Source: Kryptolebias marmoratus (taxonomy: Eukaryota; Chordata; Actinopteri; Cyprinodontiformes; Rivulidae). Taken from it: 64,000 bases of DNA. Both the position numbers and the translations under genes were made by a program. The stretch covers positions 13,578,374 through 13,642,373 of the forward strand of contig NC_051449.1 of NCBI RefSeq assembly GCF_001649575.2. The letters are read 5' to 3'. Positions 1 to 16,736 of the stretch are shown here, one piece after another (positions within the stretch are counted from its first letter, which is position 1; the number at the start of each line of letters is the position of its first letter). Under the pieces are notes generated by a model that saw only the letters and a list, made by a program, of their open reading frames with translations, was not told where the DNA came from and ran no database searches.

Positions 1-25
1 ACATGTCGTCTTTTGTTTTGTCCAG

Positions 26-6094
<6,069 letters not shown>

Positions 6095-6410
6095 TGGGAG
6101 AAAAGGCACTCCTCTGTTCAGATTTCATGTCCAAGTTCCTCAGCTCCAATAATAAGGTCCACAGCGCCCCCTGCAGGACTGTTAAGCAGTTACAATCCTT
6201 AAAAGTGAAGAAACGTTCCTTAAATACCCTTGTATAATTTTGTTTTAGTTTTCACCATTTCTCTTGTTTATTTTGAAGTTCGCTGTTTTTGGTAATTATG
6301 CAGAAACCATTTCGATTTGAGTGGGATAAAGAAAAAAATATATATATACTTGAAGGGCTTCCTCTGAGCTCTGTCCTCCAGACTGAGTCAATAAATCGTG
6401 TGATAAGAGG
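6095..6410 (+). other. gatad2a: gatad2a 3'UTR with polyadenylation signal
   Basis: The stretch after the stop codon contains AATAAA at 6390-6395, followed by a GT-rich stretch (tcgtgtgataagaggctgtg), as expected for a cleavage site near 6410. A further A-rich AATAAAATAAAAT cluster near 6578 could serve as a distal signal. Transcript data would be needed to choose between them. Confidence 0.6.
6164..6177 (-). promoter_or_regulatory. CTCF-like motif in gatad2a 3'UTR
   Basis: On the minus strand the sequence is CCTGCAGGGGGCGC. It matches the core consensus CCASYAGRKGGCRS at all but the third base. This is only a motif match. Occupancy is unknown. Confidence 0.35.
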
Positions 6411-7500
6411 CTGTGTCTGCTGTGAGTACCATGTTTAAAGATGAGTACTCTGTTTTAGGCTTATTAGCCTTTTCTGCCATTATGTGGGTCAGATGGACCC
6501 AAAATGTTGACACTTGAATGCTTATAGTCAGAACCCAAGAGTTCACATTCAACAAGAACACGTTTATTTTACGTAAAAATAAAATAAAATAACCAAGTTG
6601 TAAAATTTTCATTTACATCACCTGTGTAGTTAAAGGTTTGACTTTATTTTGCATTTACAGTAAGTTATTTTGTTTTGGACTGATGTTAAAATCACTCAGT
6701 ATAATGTGGTTTCCACCGATGAAGAGTTAATTCTCGCTTCTTTTTTTTGTTTTGTTTTTGTTTTCCTGTTTAACAGCATGCCTACCCTCGCCCATTTTGC
6801 ACCTTAGCTTGAAGAAAAGCACGGTGTCATTGCTTAACTCATCTGTAATTACCAGATTTTATAATAATGTCAGCATTGTAAGATTTTTTTTTTTTTTGAT
6901 TGTTACTTCATCACTGAGAATTCGCAAAACTCTGAAGGATCTGATTTTGCCACACTGGAGCCAGAGATTTTGCCTCCGATATTTATCCATAATCCAGGAT
7001 AAACGCAGCCAGTTTCCTAAAAACAAAATTTAACAGCTACCACGACTCGGGATTACACAGGAACAACTTGAATTCCTCACCACGTTGCATAGTTTTTCTG
7101 CTTTCCAATAATCTTAATTACATTGTTCAAAGTTATGTTAAACTTTATTTGGTTTACTTTTTTCCTAGCTCCTAAAGAAATAATAAAAATATATAAATTT
7201 TAAATGTCTGCTTTCATTTGTTGTTCGTGGGTTTTATACATTTCATCTTGGAACAGTCAAACAAATGAAGAACCTGGATGGATGTTTCCACCGAGACGCT
7301 TTGACTTAAATAATCTGTGCTGTCAAACCGTGGAGCATTATGACGTAGAGGAGCGTCACTTTATCTTCAACTTAAACAAAACAGAACAGATGGTTGTGAA
7401 GTTGAGGTTATAGGCTGCTTCCATCCTCGAAAAAGGTGACGAATCATAGATTCCTGGATGGCCGTTTTGTCAACACATAAATCTCAAAATGCATCCCTGG
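6411..7500. other. Intergenic spacer between gatad2a and ndufa13, first part
   Basis: AT-rich sequence with several poly-T runs. I see no exon with flanking splice sites, no tRNA-like structure and no recognisable repeat in this stretch. Confidence 0.5.
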
Positions 7501-8012
7501 GACAGTTTTTTTCAAGTATCTCAGGGTCTTGTTCACAAGTGGATGGAGAAAGAGATGGAATGACGGATTGTGGTTTTGCAGTAATGAGGACATTGCTTTG
7601 GTGTATTGTGGTAATAAAAAGGAGTCGAATCGAAAGGCGAAGCTCTTGATTTACTGGTCTGTCTACATTCCAGCCCTCACCTATAGTCAGCAGGTATGGA
7701 TCATGACTGAAAGAACCAGATCCTGAATACAAGCGACTGAAACAAGAAGCTTTAGAGATAAATTGAGGAGCTCGAAATAAAGTTGCTGCTTCTCTGCATC
7801 AGTCAGCTGGGGTGGCTCAGGCATCCATTTAGGACGCCTCCCTTTGTAGATTTTCTGAGCAGGTCCCATTGGGAGGCAGACCCAGAATTTGGTGGGAATA
7901 TAGTATATATTCTCTCTGACCTGGAAAAACATTGGGATCCCCCAGGAGGAACTGGAGAAAGGAATTTCTGGGTGTCTAACCATGGATACATGACAGAAGA
8001 TGGATGGATGGA
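7500..8012 (+). mobile_element. Non-LTR retrotransposon (LINE) 3' end relic
   Basis: Translation in shifting frames gives fragments of the well-known C-terminal part of a fish LINE polyprotein: a K-E-R-W-N-D block (7540s), KAKLLIYWSVYIPALTYSQQ, then WIMTERTRS, then on to a GWLRHPFR block near 7810. It carries frameshifts and stop codons and ends in a GGATGGATGGAT tail (8001-8012). It is clearly dead and 5'-truncated, as is usual for LINE insertions. I cannot fix the clade (L2/RTE-like) by eye. Confidence 0.75.
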
Positions 8013-8110
8013 TCTGCCTAGAACATGGTGGGCAATCCTGGCCCTCGGGGGCCACTATCCTGCATGTTTTACTTCTTTCCTTGCTCACCCCTGGATGTCC
8101 ACTCCCGGAC
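8013..8110. repeat. SINE/hAT-like short repeat upstream of ndufa13
   Basis: It contains 'gtgggcaatcctggccctcg', 'ggggccactatcctgcatg' and 'ttttacttc'. This wording recurs widely in fish genomes. It directly abuts the tail of the LINE relic and ends about 100 bp before the ndufa13 start codon. The family name is uncertain. Confidence 0.5.
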
Positions 8111-8214
8111 ACGTGGGGGCGCTCTAGGGCGTCACTATCGCCACCGTGATCGAAGAGAAGAAGCCTAATCTGGGTGACGTCAGAGCCGTATGTGGTGGAG
8201 GAGGCCGGAGGAAG
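8109..8214 (+). promoter_or_regulatory. ndufa13: ndufa13 proximal promoter and 5'UTR with E-box and CRE
   Basis: The stretch upstream of the start codon contains CACGTG (8110-8115) and a perfect palindromic CRE, TGACGTCA (8175-8182). It is more GC-rich than its surroundings. No TATA box is visible, as is usual for housekeeping respiratory genes. The transcription start was not determined. If it lies downstream of 8182, the CRE is core promoter rather than 5'UTR. Confidence 0.5.
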
Positions 8215-10667
8215 ATGTCGGCGTCCAAGGTGAAGCAGGACATGCCTCCTCAGGGAGGCTACGCTCCCTTTGATTACAAGAGAAACATACCGAAGCGCGG
8301 ACTTTCGGGTACAGACACTACATGTTCACCTCCTTACATCTGCTTACACCTACAGACACTCAGCAGTTTACTTTGACTCGGACTAAATAAACACAGTGGC
8401 TTGAATTCGTACTAGCTGCTCGGCGTCAACTTCATACAAACTCAAAGAGCTGCGGCTGTTTGAGGCTGGTACAGATAAGACCTGTCGTTTAAATTAATAA
8501 TAATTGCTTCGTTTAACGATGCGCAGTTAAAGTCTGCAAAATACCGCAGGTAAAAGTTGTAGCTAAAAGCGATGGCTACATGCTAACAGCTAATGCTATC
8601 GTTTATTTCTCTGCTACGGTTACATTTTGTTTTACAGTGTATAATATATTATATTTTACTTTCATATATCTTATTTTATTATATTATATCATTCGCTGAC
8701 AGGAACAATTTAAATATGTCTGGGTAAATGCCGGAATAAGACTCATATTTGTGTTAGCTTTGAGCTGGTGTTGTACTAATTCACATTTATAGGAGCACAC
8801 ACATTAATATTAAAATTTTATAATCTGACATGCTTGTAAAATCACAGTGTTGGCATAACCAAGGATTTGCATAGTAAAGTAAAGAACAAACCCTAATTAA
8901 GTCAGTTTATTTATGTCAGAATATTTTGTGTCGGGTCACAAAACTGTGTTTAACAAGCCGGGGTTATGGTTACTGTTCAAAATTAGGCAAACTGACCTGC
9001 TTATAGGTAAACATAAAGATAAAGCTAACAATTAAAAACCTGCTACATTAACTTTTATTTTATTGAGCAGCTTGTGTTTAAAAATGATGTGGAATTGCTT
9101 TTGACTTAGAATAATACAAAGTACAACGACAAAACAAACTATTTGTTATCCAAACCCAAATGAAAGCTACTTTGCACAAAATAAAAAGGCTTTATTTTAA
9201 AACTTGTATAACAAATGATAGATAGATCACACGCACCCTGAGTCAGCTGTTATCAGTGCTAACTCATTACCTAATGCCACAGAGTAAGACTAAAGAAACT
9301 ATAAAACATTTGTTGTAAGCAAAATTTACAAAACACTTAAACATTTTTAAACGTGTTTAAAGTTACCAAAAAGCCAATACTGAACGGGGTAAAAGAAGTT
9401 CAGTGTGTTTCTTTTCTTTCTAAAGCTATACATGTAGTTTGTAAAAAGTATGCTTTATTCCACATTCACAAACATGTTTATTTAGTGAGGTGTTTACTTA
9501 ATTACTTTTTTACATTCATGCTATCAAATCAAATTTAAATGTAGTTGCTTTAATACTGAGTCACTTTCTTTGCATTCATTTTAGTGCTAAAAGTGATTTG
9601 TTGATGTGACAGAATTATGTTTTTTAACACTTTTTTTCCCCCCTCAAACTTGTAGGATACGGTATGTTTGGTGTCGGCATCGGCATTTTGGTGTTTGGTT
9701 ACTGGCGGCTGTTTAGGTGGAACAGAGAGAGGAGGTAAGACTATCTGTGTTGATGTTTTTTTGGGGGTTTCAGTCAAACTGCGTTGGAGCGCTCACAGCG
9801 AATGTTGCATTTGTGTCACAGGCGCTTCACGATTGAGGAGCTGGAGGCGAGAATCGCGCTCATGCCTCTGATGCAGGCAGAGAAGGACCGGAGGTGAAAA
9901 CACTTCCTCCTTTTATTTATTTACTGAATGAAAAGTGGTGTCAGCAAGTAGAAATCAGACTGCGTAACGTTTGTGTTTCCGACTTGCCAGAGTTTTAAGG
10001 ATGCTGAGAGAAAACTTAGAAGAGGAGGCGATTATTATGAAAGACGTTCCAGGTTGGAAGGTAAAAACACAAATTTTCCATTCAGTTTTATTTCCTTTTA
10101 TTTTCTAGATCATTTTGACTTTTTCCAGAATCACTTGAATGTTTCAGCTCCTTATGGGTGTGACAGGTGACAACCCCCAATGCTGAACCACTTTTTATTT
10201 TTGCTGTCCTATCATTATTGTTGCTGCTATAAAAAAAAAAATTCTAAAGTGGTACAATTTCCTAATTCAGACATTTGATTTTGAATAAGTTTTAGTTATT
10301 AGATATTGTCCTAACTTTTTCAGAATTGGGGTAGTAAAAGAGCACTGGATAAGAGTAACAGTCAATAAGAAACATTGGAAAACAATTTGGGCTATAAAGA
10401 ACGAACCATTTACTGGATAAATGTGAGAAGTACAGATAAATTCAGCCTTTTCCAGTTGTTTTGATAACATCTGGATTCTAACTTTGATTTTAAGCATAAT
10501 CATGTTCACGTGTTTGTCTCAAACTGCATCTCACATTCTTACTCTCACAGGTTGGTGAAACGGTCTTCCACACAGACCGCTGGGTCACACCAATTACAGA
10601 CGAGCTTTTTAATCTCCGGACAAATGAGGAGCGTATACACCAAAAGTTTGGCTTCACGAGGTACTAG
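8215..10667 (+). CDS. ndufa13: NADH:ubiquinone oxidoreductase subunit A13 (GRIM-19)
   Basis: This is an accessory subunit of mitochondrial complex I, anchored in the inner membrane. In mammals it is also known as GRIM-19, a binder of STAT3. Five exons: 8215-8308, 9656-9734, 9822-9893, 9991-10060 and 10551-10667. Together they make 432 nt, or 143 residues plus stop, against 144 in human. The start [20 protein letters not shown] matches the family N terminus. A hydrophobic segment, [14 protein letters not shown] (about residues 34-47), is the single membrane span. It is followed by [10 protein letters not shown], by [19 protein letters not shown] and, in exon 4, by a [18 protein letters not shown] block. 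The C terminus is [11 protein letters not shown]...RY. All introns are GT-AG and the phases agree. The gene sits 2.1 kb downstream of gatad2a in the same orientation, the order also known in mammals. Confidence 0.97.
10245..10336. mobile_element. Short remnant of a Tc1/mariner-type element end
   Basis: The sequence 'agtggtacaattt', 'ttgaataa' and 'actttttcagaattgggg' repeats, with internal losses, the terminal 150 bp of the decayed element at 26930-27066. It lies within the last intron of ndufa13 (10061-10550). The rest of that intron shows nothing else. Confidence 0.55.
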
Positions 10668-10733
10668 TCCCAGTCAGAACCAGCGCTTCCTCGGATGACT
10701 TCAGCCCTCACTCGCTCGAGTTTGTAAATGTTC

Positions 10734-10739
10734 AATAAA
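10734..10739 (+). terminator. ndufa13: ndufa13 polyadenylation signal
   Basis: AATAAA lies 67 bases after the stop codon. It is followed by a T-rich stretch (gttctgtacatttttattgg), which predicts a very short 3'UTR. Confidence 0.8.
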
Positions 10740-10769
10740 ATCTTTGTTCTGTACATTTTTATTGGATTG

Positions 10770-11300
10770 TCTTTTTTTCTGTTAAGTGTTTTTTTTCCAA
10801 ATAGTCAAAAAAACAACTTGGTGCAATAGAATAACAGTACATAATACTGATTTAGCACCAATTTTTAGGTTTCTAGATATACTAAGTCAGGCTTTAGCTA
10901 TGCAGGGTAGTGGTCTTTCAGGGATCATCACAGTAAGCAAACATGCATTAAAGATTTGACTGGTTTCACACCAGATGCCCCCTCCTGGGTTTGAACCCAC
11001 ATCACTACCACAGGCTGGAATAGACTAATAACTAATGTAGTAATCTACTTATGGTTTGGGCTCAATTTAAACACAAGGCACCATTTTAAGATGAAGTCTC
11101 TAACCAGCTGAATGAAAAAGCCAGCTTAACAGATCCTAATTTTTTTCCTTTAACAGTAAACTACTAAAGTAGAACAAAGTCTTTACCAAATGAGATCAGG
11201 GCATTAAAACATCCTACTAACAGATGCCAACCATTTTACTCAATTTGCACAACTGTCTTTTCTTTTTAAAGTAAACTATTCCAATAGACTAATTACAAGG
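10770..11300. other. Intergenic spacer between ndufa13 and cirbp (convergent 3' ends)
   Basis: No gene seen. A fragment at 10975-11020 (cccctcctgggtttgaaccc) looks like the tail of the common fish repeat described at 764-1085. Confidence 0.45.
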
Positions 11301-11304
11301 AGGC

Positions 11305-11496
11305 ATGACCAGTTCCAAAATTTTATTATTGATGTCAAAGCAAAAATCACCATGTTTTGTGGTAAAAATCAGCAACTGTTCTGGATCCAGTTACTCAGCA
11401 GCTCTGGAGGAGACCACAACTCCAACACTTTACTGTCAACCCAGTAGGTCAGTTCCTCCATGTTCCTCATCTGCCCGCCCTTGGCTCATTCGAGAC
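11305..11496 (-). other. cirbp: cirbp terminal 3'UTR exon and polyadenylation signal
   Basis: On the minus strand a pyrimidine-rich acceptor (CTGACTGTTTCAG) opens an exon at 11496. It runs to AATAAA (minus strand, plus coordinates 11322-11327). It is separated from the stop-codon exon 11570-11662 by a very short 73-nt intron that has a good GTAAAT donor. Confidence 0.55.
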
Positions 11497-11657
11497 CTGA
11501 AACAGTCAGAACTGATCTCAGCAACACACAAACTCAAATGGTTTGACTTTAATGTTTGAGAGGATTTACCTGAAAGAGCATCTGCTGGGCATCCCTCCCA
11601 TCTCTTGACTGCTACTTGAGATCCAAGCAGATTCAAGCAAACATCCAGGCAGTCAGC

Positions 11658-14600
11658 TCATTCTAAAGAGAGAAATTGTAATTTATCAAACCTGGCTACT
11701 CATTGGTTTTAGGATAAACAGCATGCAACACTTATTTTAACTTAACACAGATAAAGTGTAGTCAGATAATCTAATTGCAGTAAGAATTAGAGGGCAGTGG
11801 GGCATTACAGGTGGAAATTTGAGCAATGAAGTGAACAAGGTCGAGTGGACTGAGCACCATGACTTTGTGAACTTTTGGTAGGGCGCTAGAATCCAGGTGA
11901 TCCTCCTCCCTAAATGGACTTATGTGAATCAAGGGAGAGGCCATGGCATATTTGCAAGAGACATCTGAAGCACAGGACTAAACAACTTTGAGGTATTCAT
12001 GGAAACATTCAGAACTTGATCGTTAAGGATGTGAGCAACAAAAGGAGTTTTACCTCACGTGCACTGGCCTACTTTCTCCACATTTGTCTTAGGCAAGAGC
12101 AGCTTTTCATCTGAGCACTTGTTGGCAGACGCAACACCTCACTCTCCAAGGACTTGAAGGTTTTTGAAGGAGCAGAGTTCTTGAACGTAATGAAGCATTG
12201 ACATGACAAGCTCACGTGTTTCTCACCATTTTAACCACTTTCAAAGCCCAAACTTCACGGATAGGTTAGCTCAATAGCCTAAAGTCTGAATAAAAATTGA
12301 TCTTTGAAAGCTGTACATTAGTCAAAAAATAAGGATTTAGCACTGAACAAGTCAAATTTACATGCAGCTCTAACATTAAAGCTAAAGACTTGGTCTACAC
12401 TAATTCGTTCAGACGTCTTTTACAGACATCAGTTTGTGCTTAAAAGCAGATTAACGTTTTCACTCAAAACATGAGCAACCAGCTAAACTTCCCCCATGCG
12501 GACATTTTGAACAGGCAACGGAATCAGGATCATTTTCCATGTTTTGTTTAATAGGCTCCATGAAGCCAACTGACAGGAAAAAAAAAAACTTTAATACAAA
12601 GAACACAAAGTACAAAAACTGTTCCCATTTATATTTAACTCTGAACGAAGATACATTTTGCGATCACTTTAAGATTAGTCCATTTTACAGCACATTTAAA
12701 TTGCAGAGGTGGAGCAGAGCACAGAAGATACCTTGGACAGACCGTAGCATGCTGCTTTTTGCAACTTCATGAACAGCCGGCCACTTCGGAAGTGTAGTTC
12801 ACCAGTCTGAATTCACTCTTGGGACATTGAACACAAGAGTCTTTGATCAACTACGGTTCTCTCAGTTCAAGGAATTTAGCAAAAAAATTCCCAAAAGTTC
12901 TGTAAATAGTTTGTTTTAAAAAAAATCTGCAGGATGTAGGTCTGTTAAAGACAAAAGAAAATGGGACCTACGGTATAAAAGAGTCAAAGCTCTAAGGAAT
13001 TTATTCAGCAAACACCTAAAGTGGACAGTAAAGGACTGTGGCTGATAAGAGTAACAAAAGAAAAAAGAATAGTCATGTGGAAAGCTGCTTTATCTTAGTT
13101 CGGGACTTTACAGGAGAGAGAAAACAGTCAAATTTTATGATTTAGGATGTCCAATTACTGCAGTTTGTAACATGGTTGAACAATGACGAAAATTCATTGC
13201 TACATTCTTTCTGATGCCAAGGTACTACAACAGAACTACATAACTAAAGGTCAGCAAAAACACGTGGACATTTTTCTTGAAGAGCGCAGCTTTCAAATAC
13301 AGCCAGCCAAGTGATGATCTTGAATCAGGGAGACGTTTACTCGTGTGCTGGAGGATAAGAAGTGGGCACAGGTAAAGACACTGGAGTTTCACAACATCCC
13401 CGCTCAACCCACTAGACTTTAACGCTAAAACTCCTTTGGTTTTTGTTTAAGAGGCTCCGTCAGTTGAGAAATGAGCAACGTTTTGAGAAGGCAACCTTAA
13501 GCGTTTGCATTAGTGCTTTAATCGTTTCTGCCAGCCTCTTAGTGTGGAACGGGCAACGTTTGAGGCAACCTTAAGAGGCGTCAACTTGAGCTCAGGTACA
13601 AAACTGAGGGGCACACTTGAGTTTTTAAAACATCAGGGCAGTGTAACCATCCTAAACTAAAAAGGTTTTGTTTGTTTGGCTGTTTTTTTAAATACAAATG
13701 TGTTACTACTACACAGAAGTTTAAACCAATCAAAACTGAGTGACAGTGACATAAAACTTGACAAAATATTTTCAATAATTAATGCTTACCGTAACTGTCA
13801 TATCCGTCGCGATAGGATCCAGAGCGGTCACCATATCCGCCACCCTGGCTCCTAAAGATGATGGGGAGGTGTTAAGAGTTGCTTTCACGCTCAAGTTAAA
13901 GCTTCAAAGCTTGCATGACTTTAAAACTGACCTGCTTTCCCTATAGCCACCTGAGGAATAACCCCCAGTTCTGTATCCGCCGCCACCACCACCAAAACTC
14001 CTATCACCACCGAAGCTCCTGTCACCATAACTCCTCTCTCCATACCCCCTGTCACTGTTGTATCCACCTAGAGACAGAGGTGGAGTTACTAAACCGCAGT
14101 GAAGGGCGGGAGATGGCATCACCACTGCCAACTTGTACCTCTGGAGAAACCACGTCCGCCCCTACCCCCTCTGGGTCCACTGAATCTTCCACCCCTTGGG
14201 CCGGATCCAAAGCCTCCTCTCGGCCGTCCACCTTTTCCTGCCTCGTCCACGCGAATTGCACGTCCATCCAGGGTCTGAAATACAACAACAATGTTTGTTA
14301 ACATACTGCATGTAGTAATTAATTTAAGTGGAGTAAAAAGAATTAAATTTTTTAATTTTTTTTTTAAAAATTAAGAAATTACCTTTCCGTTCATGGCGTC
14401 CAACGCATCCTTGGCGTCCTCAACGTTTTCAAATTTCACAAAGCCGAACCCACGTGATCTTCCAGTCTCTTTGTCTCTGATCACATCCACTGAAAAAAAT
14501 ATAAAAATGTTTTAATTAGCTTTTTGAATGTAAAATGAGCTTTAGAGAACAAGAAAAAAGTCCAAAATAGCAGTGATAAATAAATACTTACCCTTTTCGA

Positions 14601-14691
14601 TGGGTCCGTATTTGATGAAGGCCGCGGACAAAGAGTCCTCGGTCGACTCGAAGCTCAGACCTCCGACGAACAGTTTACCCTCGTCCGACAT
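11658..14691 (-). CDS. cirbp: Cold-inducible RNA-binding protein
   Basis: This is an RNA chaperone that binds and stabilises target mRNAs during cold and other stress. It shuttles between nucleus and cytoplasm. Exons, in transcript order: 14691-14592, 14489-14383, 14274-14139, 14067-13932, 13851-13790, then 11662-11658, which adds Glu-stop. The total is 546 nt, or 181 residues (human 172). The start [20 protein letters not shown] carries RNP2 (LFVGGL). Exon 2 ends the RRM with RNP1 (RGFGFVKF). Exons 3-5 are RGG/GGY-rich ([25 protein letters not shown]), as in the family's disordered arginine-methylated tail. If the last intron is retained the protein ends YGKH-stop at 13779 instead. The 5'UTR is interrupted by an intron whose acceptor lies at 14704-14705. 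This is most likely cirbp rather than the close relative rbm3, given the neighbouring midn. Confidence 0.95.
11663..13789 (-). other. cirbp: cirbp last intron / alternative 3'UTR, 2.1 kb
   Basis: The donor is GTAAGC and the acceptor is TTCTCTCTTTAG on the minus strand. Retention yields a protein with a YGKH end and a long 3'UTR, which has its own possible AATAAA (plus coordinates 13000-13005). The region also holds two near-copies of GCAACGTTT...GGCAACCTTAAG (13476-13501 and 13553-13575). I see no coding exon in it. Confidence 0.55.
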
Positions 14692-14779
14692 TTTAAAGTG
14701 TCACTTAAAAGAAAAAAAGTGGTTATTGAACAAAAAAAATATCGAAAAGCTGCACACTATCGCTAAATGGAGTGCCGCA

Positions 14780-15060
14780 GCGTGAAGAAGTAGGTCACCG
14801 TGCCAGTTACAAAATGGCGCTCGCACGTTGCGCAGCTTCGCCTCGACATTCTTCGCGGTTTAACGGTGCCTTAAAACGATTATTGCAACAAAAAGAACAT
14901 GCAGCGCAAAGTTAAGTTAATCACCAGTAAAACCCAACCAGATTGGCCTTTGCCACATAACAGTATGTATTGTTAGATATATTCAGCAATTACATTTTCT
15001 TTCTTCCGGCGCCATTTTGTAGCAACGAGCACGCCTTTGTCTCACTGACCCACTTAGCAT
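14780..15060. promoter_or_regulatory. cirbp: CpG-rich cirbp promoter region with paired YY1-like sites
   Basis: A CpG-rich block lies upstream of the minus-strand start codon. It holds ACAAAATGGCGC at 14809-14820 and its exact reverse complement at 15009-15020, the latter joined to TTCCGG (an ETS-type site). The AAAATGGCG core fits YY1. The arrangement fits a TATA-less and possibly bidirectional promoter. I see no divergent plus-strand gene. Confidence 0.55.
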
Positions 15061-16684
15061 GAAGCTAACAAAACCGCACGATGCCCCACTTTCAAGGTTA
15101 CATAAGATCCATTAAAACATACATAACACGGCTAATAATACGCTTGTCCATTTTTGACATGCATACCTCTAACACAAGAGCGTTTTAACCATAAATTATT
15201 TTTCCCCTTTTTTTGTTAAAAAAATTATTCTAAACGAACATTTCCACAACATGCTCAAGTTAAAAATAAGATACGAGCAACAAGAACATGTGCAACTTAA
15301 AGACATTTTCGAAATTGCGCCTGAAATTATTTACCTTTTAGCGGCTCTTTTCAGGACAATGAAGCACAGCTGCAATGCGGGTCGACTGAGAAGGAGGGAA
15401 CGGGTCGCTTTCTTTTTTATATACGTTCTTCTTCTGCTGCCGTTGAGCGGCTCTGAAACTCTTTCCTGCCTCCTACTGCTCGGAAAGCTGTACCACCAGG
15501 ACTGTAGGCTGAACGACAACCTCCAGGCCTGTTTGAAACATATTCATCGTTTATACACTTTTAGATGGATTATGATACAACAAGCTTCCTCTCTTTCCTC
15601 GAAAACAACTATTTTACAGTTTTTTAATCTTATATGATCATTTCACACCTCTGTGGTTATTAAGATCACCACTCTTTGCTTTGTTTTCTGATCATTTGGG
15701 TTTTTAAAGCTGATTATTTCTTCACCTCTTTCCAAGGGCTTTTAGTAATTTAAGAGCATTTTTCTAAATCACATTTTTGGTTATATTTGGAAACTAATTA
15801 TTTTTGAAAGAGTTGAAGAGATCCCAATGTATGCATATGAGGAAAATTTTTGTAATAAAGTGAAATATTTTGAAAAATATCAAAGTTACAAAAACTAAAA
15901 GATCTCCTGAATAAGATGAATGATTTGATATATGAATGGATAAAATAGTACTAAATAGTAAATAAAAGACAAGAGAAAACTAGTGTGAGTTCTGATTCAG
16001 TGTTCACACAATAAATGTGTACGTTACTGTCATCACACCAGAATGAGCAGCTCAACCTACTTATTGTTGCAGTGATTTAGTAATGCAGTACCATGAAGTT
16101 TAGCTACTGTATCATTAAATCAATCTGAAGGAAAATGCCTCAAAGCAGCAAGTCTGTATATGTTTAGACCTGACCATGGTCATATTGAGGAGGGCAGCTT
16201 CTAGACAGTGAAACAGCTGTCTTCTTTTGTTCTGGCTCCGTCCGAGCTGGCAGACATCCTCTTCACAGATCAGAGAAGTGTTGATGATTGGGAGCAAGGT
16301 GTGAGACATGAGGGACATCAGGTTGTTGTTGGTGTCCTGCAGAGTTATTGAGTTGGCAGTGCCTTTCACCCGTTTCCATGTTCATGCAAAGCCACTGGCT
16401 GAAAACTGGTTGTTCAGGTTCATTACTCTTATCTTCTTTCTCAGAGAGCTTTTGTTTTTTAATCTTGATTATGCAAGACTTTGCCCTTACCTTTGAATGC
16501 ATCTTTGCTCTGATCATCACCAATCAGTGGAGTTGATAGACTGGTAGTTCTTGTTCAGCTTTGACAAAAGAGCCTGTTCACAATAAGACACATTCATTGT
16601 GTTGAAAGTCAATGGTTATCTGGTAGATCATGAGTATGACATCATCTGCTGCACAGACGGTCTTTGGAATTTAACCATGAATAC

Positions 16685-16736
<52 letters not shown>

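Noticed and set aside
15251..15637. 128-codon plus-strand open frame near the cirbp promoter
   Set aside because: No domain, biased AT-rich codons and no splice or promoter support. Probably chance.
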